A stretch of DNA of 64,000 nucleotides from Paraburkholderia edwinii (GCF_019428685.1 NZ_CP080096.1:1302001-1366000), one strand, 5' to 3'. Positions 52,368-62,795 are shown, counted from the stretch's first letter. Made by a program: numbers and translations. Notes: a model not told the origin generated them from the sequence alone.

Positions 52368-55300
52368 ATGTCGAGCGAGTCCTCGTCATCGGGACAGGCA
52401 GCGATTCGCGATGCGCACAACGGGTCGGCCGCGACACCCGATTTTCCGGTGGTCGGCATCGGCGCGTCCGCGGGCGGGGTCGAAGCGCTACTGACGTTTT
52501 TCGAGCATGCGCCGGCGCCGATGGGACTCGCGCTGGTCGTGATCCTGCACCTGCCGTCCGAACCGGTTAGCCATGTCGACGAGGTGCTGCAGCGCACGTC
52601 GCGCCTGCCGGTCACGCAGGTCACGGGCGCGACGCCGATCGAGAAGGACCACGTCTATATCATTCCGCCCGGCAAGCATCTGTCGGCCGCGAACGGCTAT
52701 CTGCACGTGACCGACCGCGCGCAGCACGCCGCACCGATTGCGATCGACTATTTCTTCCGCACGCTCGCCGATGCGCACGGCGCGCGCGCGATGGGCATTG
52801 TGCTATCGGGATCCGGTTCGGACGGCGCGGTCGGCCTGAGCCGCATCAAGGAAGCGGGCGGTATGACGATCGCCCAGGAGCCGTCCGATGCGATGTATCC
52901 GGAGATGCCGCATCACGCGATCGCGACCGGCCATGTCGATTTCGTGCTGCCGGTGGCCGGGATTCCGGGCAAGCTGCTCGAACTGTGGCGCAACGCCCAA
53001 AGCATCCTGCCGATCACGATCGAAGCCGAGGAAGAAGCCGAAGGCCCGGCCGAGCCGACGCGCGACGAATCGGAGCGCGCGCTGCACGACGTGCTCATGC
53101 ATCTGCGTGTGCGCACCGGGCACGACTTCCGTCATTACAAGCGCGCCACGGTGCTGCGCCGGATCGAGCGCCGCATGCAGGTGAACGGCGTACGCGACCT
53201 GCAGGCGTACCGCACCTTGCTGCGCGCGACACCGGTCGAGACGAGCGCGCTGCTCGCCGACATGCTGATCGGCGTCACCCAGTTTTTCCGCGATCGCGAC
53301 GCGTTCGACGCGCTGCGGCGCGAAGTCATTCCAGGCGTGTTCCGGCCGTCGTTTGCCGATGCGCAGGTGCGCGTCTGGGTGGCCGGCTGCTCGACCGGCG
53401 AGGAAGCGTATTCGATCGCGGTGCTGCTCGCCAACGAACGCGAAGCGGCCAATTCGGCCACCTCGGTGCAGATATTCGCAACCGATATCGACGAAGCGGC
53501 GATTGCGCGCGCACGCGCCGGCATCTATCCGGCTTCGGTTTCCGCCGATATTCCGGCCGCGATGCTCGGGCGGTACTTCGTGCGCGAGGGTGCGAACTTC
53601 CGGATCGCCAAACCGATACGCGAAAAGATGCTGTTCGCCGTACATAGCCTGCTGCGCGATCCGCCGTTTTCGCAGCTTCACGTCATTTCCTGCCGCAACG
53701 TGCTGATCTATCTCGACCGGTCCGTGCAGCGGCAAATTCTCGAACTGTTTCACTTCGCGCTGCGCCCGGACGGCTATCTGTTTCTCGGCACGGCGGAGTC
53801 CGCGGATGCGGCCGACGACCTGTTCGTCGTGGTCGACAAGAAGAACCGCATCTATCGCGCGCGGCCCGCGCTCGGCCGCGTAAAGGCCGCGGTCGGCTTT
53901 CCGATGATAGGTGTCTCGGAACAGGCGGCGCGCGAGGAAAAACCGGCCGCGCCGCCGGTGGGTGTCCCGCCTGCCGTCGACCGCCGCGTGTTTTCGTTTT
54001 CGGCGCTGCATCAGCGCGTGCTCGAGGAATATGCGCCGCCGAGCGTGATCATCGATCGCGATTCGAAAATCGTGCATCTGTCCGACACTGCGGGGCGCTT
54101 TTTGCATCACGCGGGCGGCGAGCCGTCGAACAACATCATGGAGCTCGTGCTGCCGGAATTGCGGCTCGATTTGCGCACCACGCTGTTCCGCGCGCTGCAA
54201 ACCGGCGCGAGCGTCGAAGCGCGGCGCGTGAAGCTTGTGCGCGGCGATGAGGCGTCGTGGATCAATATGACCGTGCGGCCGTTTCACGATACCGGGCTCG
54301 ATGCGGACTTCTTCCTCGTGCTATTCGACGAGGTGCAGGAGCGCATGACCGATGAAGGCGAAACCGATGGCGGCGGCCGCGACCCGGTGCTGATCCAGCT
54401 CGAACACGAATTGCAGCACAGCCGCGAACAGCTCGCGACGACGATCGAACAGTACGAGACGTCGGTCGAGGAACTGAAGGCGTCGAACGAAGAGTTGCAG
54501 GCGATCAACGAGGAGCTGCGTTCGGCGACCGAGGAACTCGAAAGCAGCAAGGAGGAATTGCAGTCGGTCAACGAGGAACTGACGACGGTCAACGCCGAGC
54601 TGCAGAACCGTATGGAAGACACGGCCAAGGCCAACGACGACTTGCAGAACATCATCGTGTCGACCGATATCGCGACCGTGTTCGTCGACAAGAAAATCCA
54701 GGTCAAGCGCTTTACGCCGAGCGCGACGCGCATCTTCAAGCTGATCGATACCGATATCGGCCGGTCGCTGTTCGACATCACGCATTCGCTGCAATACCCG
54801 ACGCTGGCCGAAGACGTCAAACAGTCGTTTGAGGCGTTGAAGCTGATCGAACGGGAAATACAGAGCCACGACGGCCGCTGGTATCTGCTGCGCCTGTTGC
54901 CGTACCGCACGGCCGACGACCGCATCGACGGCACGGTGCTGACGCTGATTGACGTGACCGAGCGGCACGTCGCCGAGGAAGCGGCGCGGCGCGGCGAAGA
55001 ACGGTTGCGCCTCGTCGCGCAATCGACCAACGACTACGCGATCATTGTGCAGGACCCGCAGGGGAAAATCGTCTCGTGGAATACGGGCGCCGAGCGCATC
55101 TTCGGTTACGAGGAAAAAGAGGTTGTCGGCCGCAATGTTTCGCTGATCTACGAACACAGCGAAAGCGCGCAGCAGATGGCCGCGCAGGAGCGCGAAATCG
55201 CGCAGCGCGACGGACGCGCCGACGACGAAGGCTGGTATGTGACGAAGGACGGCAAACGCGTCTACTGCAGCGGCGTCGTCACGCCGATCGTCGATGCGTC

Positions 55301-56531
55301 GTTCACGGGTTTCGCGAAGATCGCGCGCGATCTGACCGAGCGCAAGCGCCGGGAGGATGCGAACCAGCACGCGCTCGAGCATGAACAGCAGCAGCGCGAA
55401 AAGGAAGTGCTGTCGAACCAGCTCAAGGACGATTTCATCGCGGTGCTGTCGCACGAGCTCAAGCATCCGCTGAATCTGATCGGCGTGAAAGCGGAGATGC
55501 TGCCGCGGTTGCCGGAGACGCGCGGCATCGCCTCGGTGCGCGAGACGGCCGAGTCGATCCGGCGCGCCGTGCGCAGCCAGGCGCAGATCATCGACGATCT
55601 GCTCGATCTGTCGAGAATCCGCACCGGCAAGTTCGCGCTCGAAGTGAGCCGCGTTGATCTCGCGGCGATGATCGAGGGCATTGCCGATGCCGTCGAAGAA
55701 GACGCGCATGCGCGCGGCGTCGCGCTGACCGTCGAGCTCGACGTGAAGCCGGCGCCCGCGATGGTCGACCCGGTGCGCTGCGAGCAGATTGTCTGGAACC
55801 TCGTCAGCAATGCGCTGAAGTTCACGGGCGCGCGCGGCCATATCCGTATCCGGCTCTCGCGCGAACACGGTTTGTGGCGCATCGATGTGACCGACGACGG
55901 CCAGGGCATCGACCCGGCGCTGCTGCCGAATGTGTTCGAGATGTTCCAGCAGGGCCGTGTATTGCGCGATGTCGGCAAGGGCGGCCTCGGCATCGGTCTC
56001 GCGCTGGTGCGGCAGCTCGCGGAAATGCACGGCGGCCGCGCCGCGGCGCGCTCGGACGGCCAGGGGAAGGGCACCGCGATGACGGTCTGGCTGCCCGTCG
56101 CGGGCGATGCCGGCGGTGCGGCCGGCTTGACGGCGCGCATGCCGGGCAGTATCGCGGCGCTCAACGTGCTCGTGGTCGAAGACGATCCGGAAACGGCGTC
56201 TGCGCTATCGGAATTGCTCGAGCTCGAACACGCGTCGGTGCAGGTCGTGCCCGATGCATCGGAAGCGCTCGCTGCGCTCGCGCGGCAACCGGTCGACGTG
56301 TTGCTCGCGGCATTCCCACCGCGCGACATGGATGGCGCTGCGTTCGTGCGCGGCGTGCGGGCCGAGCGCACGTCGCGGCAGCTGAAAATCGTCGTGATTT
56401 CGCCGCATAGCCGCGAGCAGAATGCCAACGCCCGGTTGCCCGAAGGCGTGGATCTCCAGCTCGTGAAGCCGCTCGATTTCGATGAGTTGCTGCTCGCGCT
56501 GCTGCGTGTGAGCGGGCGCGGCGAGACGTGA
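52368..56531 (+). CDS. CheB-CheR-PAS-histidine kinase-receiver hybrid (receiver degenerate)
   Basis: A 1387-residue signalling protein. CheB methylesterase (about 25-215) has Ser34, His61 and Asp152 (GIGASAGG, ILHLPSE, GSGSDGAVG). CheR methyltransferase (about 230-500) contains HDFRHYKRATVLRRIERR and AGCSTGEEAYS. A PAS-like region, a long coiled coil of ELKASNEELQAINEELRS type, and two more PAS domains follow. The kinase has His1029 (LSHELKHPLN) and GHKL motifs. The C-terminal receiver keeps the acidic pair and Lys but has Ala1315 where the phosphoacceptor Asp should be. ATG 52368 has an AGAGGAG site. No membrane helix: a cytosolic sensor. It lies tail to tail with a paralogue. Confidence 0.9.
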   Translation: MSSESSSSGQAAIRDAHNGSAATPDFPVVGIGASAGGVEALLTFFEHAPAPMGLALVVILHLPSEPVSHVDEVLQRTSRLPVTQVTGATPIEKDHVYIIPPGKHLSAANGYLHVTDRAQHAAPIAIDYFFRTLADAHGARAMGIVLSGSGSDGAVGLSRIKEAGGMTIAQEPSDAMYPEMPHHAIATGHVDFVLPVAGIPGKLLELWRNAQSILPITIEAEEEAEGPAEPTRDESERALHDVLMHLRVRTGHDFRHYKRATVLRRIERRMQVNGVRDLQAYRTLLRATPVETSALLADMLIGVTQFFRDRDAFDALRREVIPGVFRPSFADAQVRVWVAGCSTGEEAYSIAVLLANEREAANSATSVQIFATDIDEAAIARARAGIYPASVSADIPAAMLGRYFVREGANFRIAKPIREKMLFAVHSLLRDPPFSQLHVISCRNVLIYLDRSVQRQILELFHFALRPDGYLFLGTAESADAADDLFVVVDKKNRIYRARPALGRVKAAVGFPMIGVSEQAAREEKPAAPPVGVPPAVDRRVFSFSALHQRVLEEYAPPSVIIDRDSKIVHLSDTAGRFLHHAGGEPSNNIMELVLPELRLDLRTTLFRALQTGASVEARRVKLVRGDEASWINMTVRPFHDTGLDADFFLVLFDEVQERMTDEGETDGGGRDPVLIQLEHELQHSREQLATTIEQYETSVEELKASNEELQAINEELRSATEELESSKEELQSVNEELTTVNAELQNRMEDTAKANDDLQNIIVSTDIATVFVDKKIQVKRFTPSATRIFKLIDTDIGRSLFDITHSLQYPTLAEDVKQSFEALKLIEREIQSHDGRWYLLRLLPYRTADDRIDGTVLTLIDVTERHVAEEAARRGEERLRLVAQSTNDYAIIVQDPQGKIVSWNTGAERIFGYEEKEVVGRNVSLIYEHSESAQQMAAQEREIAQRDGRADDEGWYVTKDGKRVYCSGVVTPIVDASFTGFAKIARDLTERKRREDANQHALEHEQQQREKEVLSNQLKDDFIAVLSHELKHPLNLIGVKAEMLPRLPETRGIASVRETAESIRRAVRSQAQIIDDLLDLSRIRTGKFALEVSRVDLAAMIEGIADAVEEDAHARGVALTVELDVKPAPAMVDPVRCEQIVWNLVSNALKFTGARGHIRIRLSREHGLWRIDVTDDGQGIDPALLPNVFEMFQQGRVLRDVGKGGLGIGLALVRQLAEMHGGRAAARSDGQGKGTAMTVWLPVAGDAGGAAGLTARMPGSIAALNVLVVEDDPETASALSELLELEHASVQVVPDASEALAALARQPVDVLLAAFPPRDMDGAAFVRGVRAERTSRQLKIVVISPHSREQNANARLPEGVDLQLVKPLDFDELLLALLRVSGRGET

Positions 56532-56606
56532 GGTGAGGTGACGTGATGTGGAACACGCCGCGCGCCACGCTTTGCGCGTGACGCACGGCGCTTGCCGGCG
56601 CGAACT

Positions 56607-59600
56607 TCAGGCCGGCTGTTGCGTGCCGCGCAACGTCGCAAACGTCGAGAGCACTTCTTCGAGCATCACCGGTTTCTTCAGATGCGCATCGAAGCCCGCC
56701 TGCTTCGCGCGCGCGATATCGGCCTCCTGGCCGAAGCCGCTCAGCGCGACACAGATCACGTGCTTCAAGCCCTGCCTCTTTCGAACCTCGTCGACGAGCT
56801 GAAAGCCGTCCATGCCGGGCATGCCGAGATCGGACAGGATCATGTCGGGCGCTTCGCTGCCGGCGAGCATCGCCAACGCGTCTTCGCCGCTCGTTGCCGC
56901 CTGCACGATCGCGCCTTCGCTTTCGAGCAGCAGCTTGAAGGTGTCGACCGTTGCCGCGTCGTCGTCGACCATCATCACGCGCACGCCGTTCAGCGACGCA
57001 TGCGTGGCCTGGTCCGATGACCCGCTCGTCACATGAAACAGCGGCCGGTGCGTCGGCAGCGTGACCGTGAACGACGCGCCGCGGCCGAGTCCCTCCGATT
57101 CCGCCTGCACGGCGCCGCCATGCAGATTCACGAGCTCGCGCACGAGCGTAAGCCCGATGCCGAGCCCCATGCGGCGCCCGGCTGTGTTACGCGTCTGCTG
57201 ATACATGTTGAAGATGTGCGGAAGCTGCTCGGGGTCGATGCCCATGCCGGTGTCGGTGATGCGCAGTAGCGCGTTGCCGGCGTTGAGTCGCAGCGAAACG
57301 TCGATCGAACCGTGGGCCGTGTATTTGAGCGCATTGCTAAGCAGATTCCAGACGATCTGCTCGATGCGCGTGATATCCGCATGCAAGACGACCGGTTCGT
57401 CGGTAATCGACACGCCAAGCGCGATGCCGCGTTGCGCCGCTTCGTTTTGCACCGCGCCCGCCACACGCTGCACGATCTCGCGCATATCGACGGCCGTGCG
57501 CACGATCGACAGCTTGCCGGTGCGCACGCGCGAAATATCGAGCAGGTCGTCGATAATCTGCGCCTGGCTCATCACGGTGCGGCGGATCGTATCGGTGGCG
57601 CGCGACAGGTTCAGGTTGCTGCTCGTCTGCGGCGCGCGCGCGATCAGCTCGGCGCTCGCGGCGATCAGGTTCAGCGGGTGCTTGAGCTCGTGCGAGACGA
57701 CCGCGAGAAACTCGTCGCGGCGCAATTGCGCTTCGCGTTCGCCGGCGTTTTTCGCGGTGTCGCCGGGCTTGCGAACCGCAACGGCTTCGCCGCCCTGAAT
57801 AAGTTCGCCGAGATCGCGCGTGATCTTCGCAAAGCCGCCGATATCGCCTTCATTCAGCCGCGACAGCACGCCGCCCGCGAAAAAGCGCGAACCGTCCTTG
57901 CGGCGGTGCCAGCGTTCTTCCTCGATGCGGCCGAAGCGGCGCGCCTCGTCGAACTCACGCTGGGCGACGCCGGCCGCGCGGTCTTCGTCGGTCGACAGCG
58001 CGTCGGCGGACTGGCCGAGCATTTCTTCCTCGGCGTAGCCGAAGATCCGCTGCGCGCCCGCGTTCCAGCTCGTGATGACGCCGTCGTCGTCGAACGTGAT
58101 GATCGCGTAGTCTTTCGTGCTTTCGGCGACCATGCGCATGCGCCGCTCGCCGTCGCGCAGACGGTCTTCGGCGATGCGCCGCTCGGTGATGTCGATAAAC
58201 GACAGCACCGCGCCGTCGATGCGGTCTTCGGTGGTGCGATACGGCACGAAGCGCGCGAGATACCAGCGGTCGTCGTTGCTGCGCAGTTCGCGCTCGATCA
58301 GACGCAGCGAATCGAACGCCTCGGCGGCGTCGTCGGCGAGCTTGTCGTATTCGAGCCGATGCGTGATGTCGAGCAGCGACCGGCCGATGTCCGACGGAAT
58401 GATGCTGAACACGTCGGTGGCGCGTGGCGTATAGCGCTTGATGCAAATATTGCGGTCGACGAAGATCGTGCCGATATCGTTGGCCGCGATCAGGTTCTGC
58501 AAGTCGTCGTTGATCTTGCCGGTTTCCTCCACCTTCGACTTCAACTCGGCGTTGACCGTGGTCAGTTCCTCGTTGATCGACTGCAGTTCTTCCTTGCTCG
58601 TTTCGAGCTCTTCGGTCGCCGAGCGCAGTTCCTCGTTGATCGCCTGCAACTCTTCGTTCGACGCCTTCAGTTCCTCGGTCGAGGTTTCCGATTGCTCGAT
58701 CGTCGATTGCAGCTGTTCCTTCGTGCGCAGCAGTTCGCGCTCGAGCTGGCTGACGACGGGATCCGAATGCACGCTGCCGACGGGCGTTTCGGTGCCGCCC
58801 ATGCTGTCCTCGACCTCGTCGAACAGCACGAGCACGAAGTCGGCGCTCGTTTCGGGGTCGTGCACGGGCCGCGCGGTCATATTGACGAAGTACGAACGCC
58901 CGTCGCGCTCGATGCGCACGCGCCGCGCCTCGACGCTATGGTTCGTATGCAGCGCCTGAAAGATCGCGGTACGCAATTCGAGCCGCAGTTCGGGCCGCAC
59001 GACCGCGACGATGTTGTGCGACGGCTCGCCGCCCGAGTATTGCAAAAAGCGCCCCGCGCGGTCCGACAGATGGACGATTTCCGAATCGCGGCTCACGATC
59101 ACGCTGGGCGGCGCGTACTGTTCGACGAGACGCTGATGCAGGTCGCCGAACGAAAAGCGGCGCCGGCCCGGCGGCTGGATCGTCGAGACGAGCGGGCGCA
59201 GATTCATCGTGCCGCCGCTGCCGATCGAGACCGGCAGCGGCGTATCGCCGCGCACGGCCGTGTTCGCACGGTAAATGCGGTTGCGCTTGTCGACTACGGT
59301 GAACATCGAACTGACGCTATCGGCCGATTCGGAGCTGCCGAGAAACAGGATGCCGCCCGGACGCAGCGCGAAGTGGAACATCTTCAGAATGTCGATTTGC
59401 GCTTCGCGGTCGAGATAGATCAGCAGATTGCGGCAGCAGATCAGATCGAGCCGCGAAAACGGCGGATCGCTCAGCACATTGTGATGCGCGAACAGCATGT
59501 GCTCACGCAGTTCCTTTTTCACGCGGTAGTGCGCGGCGTCCTTGTTGAAGAACTGCCGCACGCGAACCGGCGACACGTCGGCGAGGATCGAGTCGGGATA

Positions 59601-60719
59601 GAGGCCCGTGCGCGCGAACGAAATCGCGCGTTCGTCGATGTCGGTTGCGAATACCTGAAACGAGATGCCTTCGGTCGATTTCTGCGCGCGCTCCTGCAGC
59701 AGAATGGCGAGTGAATACGCCTCTTCGCCGGTCGCGCAGCCGACCGACCAGACGCGAATGCGGTCCTGCTCGTTGCGGCCTTCGAACAGCTGCGGCAGCA
59801 CGTCTTTGTCGAGTGCTTCGAACGCTTCCTTGTCGCGGAAGAAATTGGTCACGCTGATCAGCATGTCCTGCAGCAGCGCCTGCGTTTCTTCCGGATGCAG
59901 ATGCAGAAAATCGCGGTATGCCTGCAGATCGATCAGCGCGTTCACCTGCAGGCGCCGCTCGATGCGGCGCAGGACCGTCGCGCGCTTGTAATGCCGGAAG
60001 TCGTGCGCGGTGCGCGTGCGCAGAATCACCATGATCTCGCGCAACGCGCGTTCGGTGCTTTCGCTTACTTCGGCATCGCGTTCTTCGATTTCGGCCGCAT
60101 CGGGCAACTGGATTTGCGTCGCATTGCGGCTCAGATCCATGAGCCGTTGGGGCATTTCGGCGGCCGGCAGCACGAAATCGACCATGCCGGTGGCGACCGC
60201 GCTACGCGGCATGCTGTCGTATTCGGCTTCGGACGGGTCCTGCGCGAAGGTGAGGCCGCCCATCTCTTTCACACGCGAGAGCCCGACCGAGCCGTCCGAG
60301 CCAGCGCCCGACAGCACGATGCCGACCGCGCGTTCGCGGTGCGCCTCGGCCAGTGTGCGGAAGAACAGGTCGATCGCCGCGCGGCGCCCTTCTTCGGGCG
60401 TCCGGCGCTCGATGCGAAGGTAGTCGTCGACCATCGTCAGTTCGAGTGACGGCGCGATCAGATAGACGTGGTTGCGTTCGATCGGCGTCGCGCTCGTCAC
60501 CTGAACGACCGGCATGTCGGTGGCTTTTTGCAGGAGCGACGGCAAATTGCTTTCGCGGTCGGGCGACAGATGCACCACGACCACGAACGACATCGACGTG
60601 TGGGCCGGCAAAGCTTCAAAGAATTGCAATAGCGCATTCAAGCCGCCGGCCGAAGCGCCGATGCCGACGATCATATGGTCGGCCTGGCCTGGCAGCGTTT
60701 GCCCGCGTTTTTTAGGCAT
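56607..60719 (-). CDS. CheB-CheR-PAS-histidine kinase-receiver hybrid (intact receiver)
   Basis: A 1370-residue paralogue of the adjacent hybrid with the same domain order. CheB has Ser23 (GIGASAGG), VVHLSPD and GAGSDGSVG; CheR has FRHYKRATVLRRIERR and VGCATGEEAYS; then a coiled coil (ELKASNEELQAINEELRS), PAS domains, HisKA with His1010 (VSHELKHPLN), HATPase and a receiver with Asp1297 in ILSDLGMPGMDG. ATG 60719 is preferred for its AGGA site and because CheB starts soon after; ATG 60770 is an alternative that adds 17 residues. Cytosolic. Converges on its paralogue with 75 bp between the stop codons. Confidence 0.9.
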   Translation of the reverse strand: MPKKRGQTLPGQADHMIVGIGASAGGLNALLQFFEALPAHTSMSFVVVVHLSPDRESNLPSLLQKATDMPVVQVTSATPIERNHVYLIAPSLELTMVDDYLRIERRTPEEGRRAAIDLFFRTLAEAHRERAVGIVLSGAGSDGSVGLSRVKEMGGLTFAQDPSEAEYDSMPRSAVATGMVDFVLPAAEMPQRLMDLSRNATQIQLPDAAEIEERDAEVSESTERALREIMVILRTRTAHDFRHYKRATVLRRIERRLQVNALIDLQAYRDFLHLHPEETQALLQDMLISVTNFFRDKEAFEALDKDVLPQLFEGRNEQDRIRVWSVGCATGEEAYSLAILLQERAQKSTEGISFQVFATDIDERAISFARTGLYPDSILADVSPVRVRQFFNKDAAHYRVKKELREHMLFAHHNVLSDPPFSRLDLICCRNLLIYLDREAQIDILKMFHFALRPGGILFLGSSESADSVSSMFTVVDKRNRIYRANTAVRGDTPLPVSIGSGGTMNLRPLVSTIQPPGRRRFSFGDLHQRLVEQYAPPSVIVSRDSEIVHLSDRAGRFLQYSGGEPSHNIVAVVRPELRLELRTAIFQALHTNHSVEARRVRIERDGRSYFVNMTARPVHDPETSADFVLVLFDEVEDSMGGTETPVGSVHSDPVVSQLERELLRTKEQLQSTIEQSETSTEELKASNEELQAINEELRSATEELETSKEELQSINEELTTVNAELKSKVEETGKINDDLQNLIAANDIGTIFVDRNICIKRYTPRATDVFSIIPSDIGRSLLDITHRLEYDKLADDAAEAFDSLRLIERELRSNDDRWYLARFVPYRTTEDRIDGAVLSFIDITERRIAEDRLRDGERRMRMVAESTKDYAIITFDDDGVITSWNAGAQRIFGYAEEEMLGQSADALSTDEDRAAGVAQREFDEARRFGRIEEERWHRRKDGSRFFAGGVLSRLNEGDIGGFAKITRDLGELIQGGEAVAVRKPGDTAKNAGEREAQLRRDEFLAVVSHELKHPLNLIAASAELIARAPQTSSNLNLSRATDTIRRTVMSQAQIIDDLLDISRVRTGKLSIVRTAVDMREIVQRVAGAVQNEAAQRGIALGVSITDEPVVLHADITRIEQIVWNLLSNALKYTAHGSIDVSLRLNAGNALLRITDTGMGIDPEQLPHIFNMYQQTRNTAGRRMGLGIGLTLVRELVNLHGGAVQAESEGLGRGASFTVTLPTHRPLFHVTSGSSDQATHASLNGVRVMMVDDDAATVDTFKLLLESEGAIVQAATSGEDALAMLAGSEAPDMILSDLGMPGMDGFQLVDEVRKRQGLKHVICVALSGFGQEADIARAKQAGFDAHLKKPVMLEEVLSTFATLRGTQQPA

Positions 60720-60938
60720 CTCTACATGTCCTGAAGTGGATCCGGTGCGCTCGTGCCTAGCCGTGCTCATAGCGATACGGTGGGGCGGCGGCCGGGCGGG
60801 GCGCGGTCTCCTATTATCCGTCGGGAGAAAGCACAAGCAAACATTACGCCACAGCGATATGACGACGGCTGCAGCCTGGATTGCCGGAGCGGGTCCGCGA
60901 CTTGCTACTCATGCTTAAAGCCCAAAACCGAGAACTTC

Positions 60939-61967
60939 ATGAAGCGTCGCGACATCGTCGTGATCGCCGCATCGAGCGGCGGGTTCCACGTACTGCGAAC
61001 GCTGGCTGAACGGCTGCCTGCCGATTTGCCGGCCGTCGTTTCCATCGTAATGCACATCGGCCGGCACGCAAGCGTGCTGCCGGAACTGTTGTCCCGCTGG
61101 GGGCCATTGCCGGCCCGCTTTGCAGCCCACGAAGAGGCGGCCGAGAACGGCCGCATCTACGTCGCGCCGCCCGACCGGCATCTGTTGATGGGCAAAGGAC
61201 GATTTCAGTTGAGCGTATCGGCGGCGGAGAATTTCGCGCGTCCGGCAGCCGATCCGCTGTTTCGCTCGGCGGCGATGCACTTCGGCGAGCGCGTGATTGG
61301 CGTCGTGTTGAGCGGCGACCTTGACGACGGCGCCGCGGGGCTCGCGACGATCCGCGCGCACGGGGGTTACGGGATTGTCCAGGACCCGGCGAAAAGCGCG
61401 ATGAAGTCGATGCCGCTTGCCGCGTTGCAGGCGGCGGGCGCCGATGCGATCGTCCCGCCCGACGATCTCGGCGCGGCGATCGTCGCGGCTGTGCAAGGCG
61501 CCGTGCGCGCGCCGGATTTCGTGGGCACCGCAGACCTGACTGCGTTGCGCACCGAGGCGGAGATCGGCTCCGGGGAGCGCGCGGGGCTGGACGAACTCGA
61601 CCGAATCGCGGTACGGTCCGCGATAACCTGTCCGGAATGCGGCGGCGTGCTGTGGCGCATTCGCGATCCGCGGCCGCTTCGCTACCGTTGCCACACCGGC
61701 CACGCGTATTCGGTCCGCTCGCTCGACGAAGCGATCGCTCAACGCACCGAAGACGCGCTCTGGAAGGCCATCCGCGCGGTCAACGAACGCATGGTGTTCG
61801 CGCGCGAGCGGCGGCAGTGGGCGGTCAATAGCGGCGACCCGAAGGCAGCGTCGATCGAGGAGGCGCGTATCGACGAGGCGGAAACACTGGTCGAAGTGCT
61901 GCGCGCGTCGATTGCGCGAACCGGCGCGTCGCATGGACCGCAGCGCGCCGGCGACGATGTGGCGTGA
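60939..61967 (+). CDS. Stand-alone CheB methylesterase with C-terminal zinc ribbon
   Basis: A 342-residue CheB catalytic domain without a receiver. Catalytic regions are VVIAASSGG (Ser), VMHIGRH (His) and SGDLDDGAAG (Asp). After it comes a zinc-ribbon-like segment CPECGGVLW...YRCHTGHAYS (two Cys pairs, the last with His) and a helical tail. The type is common in Burkholderia and is thought to demethylate receptors or regulate partner kinases independent of phosphorylation. Divergent from the hybrid kinase at 56607-60719, so it likely works in the same network. ATG 60939 has a GAGAAC site. Confidence 0.85.
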   Translation: MKRRDIVVIAASSGGFHVLRTLAERLPADLPAVVSIVMHIGRHASVLPELLSRWGPLPARFAAHEEAAENGRIYVAPPDRHLLMGKGRFQLSVSAAENFARPAADPLFRSAAMHFGERVIGVVLSGDLDDGAAGLATIRAHGGYGIVQDPAKSAMKSMPLAALQAAGADAIVPPDDLGAAIVAAVQGAVRAPDFVGTADLTALRTEAEIGSGERAGLDELDRIAVRSAITCPECGGVLWRIRDPRPLRYRCHTGHAYSVRSLDEAIAQRTEDALWKAIRAVNERMVFARERRQWAVNSGDPKAASIEEARIDEAETLVEVLRASIARTGASHGPQRAGDDVA

Positions 61968-62017
61968 ACGCCACGCAGTGCGCACAATAGTTCGTGCAGT
62001 GGGCAGGGCGCGCGTCA

Positions 62018-62644
62018 ATGCATGCATCAAACGGCGAGGGCGAGTTGGGAAAAATTCATATCTATCTGCTCGGCGCTCCCGATCCGCTTATGCCGGAGAA
62101 GGAGCTGATCCTCTTCGACAAGGCGGGCTACACGGTCGCGGTGAGCCGGCTCGCCATCGACGACCTGCCGGCCTACACGCCCGCTCACGAGCGGCCCGAA
62201 CTGCAGAGCATGCTGAGGCGGCTTGTGCCGCGCGACACGCTTGTCGTGCTCGAACTGCCGGCGCTCGGCTGCAATGCGCGCGACATACTCGCGACGCTGA
62301 TGCACTGCCGCAAGTCGAAGATCGTCGTCAAATGTGTCGAAGTCGGTCATAGCGACCTCGCCGGGCTCCCCGAGCCCGCGGCGGTCAGGACGCTGCGCGC
62401 GCTGGTGCGCCTCGATGCGGCTTGCCGTAGTTTGCGCAGCAGGGACAGTCTCGCGGCCGTTCGCGCCGCGGGCAAAACCACCGGCAGACCGCCGTCGCTG
62501 TCCGATCAGCAGCGTCAGCGCGTGCTGCAGTCGCTCGGCAAGGGGCAGTCGGTCAGCGAGGTCGCGCGCCGGTTCAACACGTCGCGCCAGACCGTCTTGC
62601 GGATCCGCTCGGATGGAGCGCGCGCCGCCGCCGGCGCAGCATGA
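62018..62644 (+). CDS. Resolvase-like HTH protein without catalytic serine motif
   Basis: A 208-residue protein with the outline of a serine recombinase: an N-terminal resolvase-like domain and a C-terminal HTH (GRPPSLSDQQRQRVLQSLGK, SVSEVARRFNTSRQTVLRI). The usual YxRVS(T/S) catalytic strand is replaced by IYLLGAPDP, so the nucleophilic serine is missing. LVVLELPALGCNARDIL corresponds to the LxxxxLDRLGRxxxDL helix of resolvases with key Arg residues changed. It is more likely a DNA-binding regulator than a recombinase. It starts 50 bp after the CheB gene; GTG 61994 is another possible start. Confidence 0.75.
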   Translation: MHASNGEGELGKIHIYLLGAPDPLMPEKELILFDKAGYTVAVSRLAIDDLPAYTPAHERPELQSMLRRLVPRDTLVVLELPALGCNARDILATLMHCRKSKIVVKCVEVGHSDLAGLPEPAAVRTLRALVRLDAACRSLRSRDSLAAVRAAGKTTGRPPSLSDQQRQRVLQSLGKGQSVSEVARRFNTSRQTVLRIRSDGARAAAGAA

Positions 62645-62795
62645 AGCGGCGCGCATAGGGTGCGCACGCGGGTGTCCGAAAGCCATCCCTTAGGAACGCC
62701 CATTCGATCCGCCGTGCGCTTACGATGGATGGACGTGCTAAAGCCGCATCGACGCGGATGTTCCGCATTGCGACGAATGGCACGAGGGACGGAAT

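Noticed and set aside
57312..59714. An 800-codon open frame antisense to the second hybrid kinase, and similar long antisense frames at 39057-40832, 42060-44255, 52803-54287 and 54321-56030
   Set aside because: Phase shadows of very GC-rich genes: Arg/Ala/His/Gln-rich composition, no ribosome-binding site, no family motif, and full overlap with well-supported genes.
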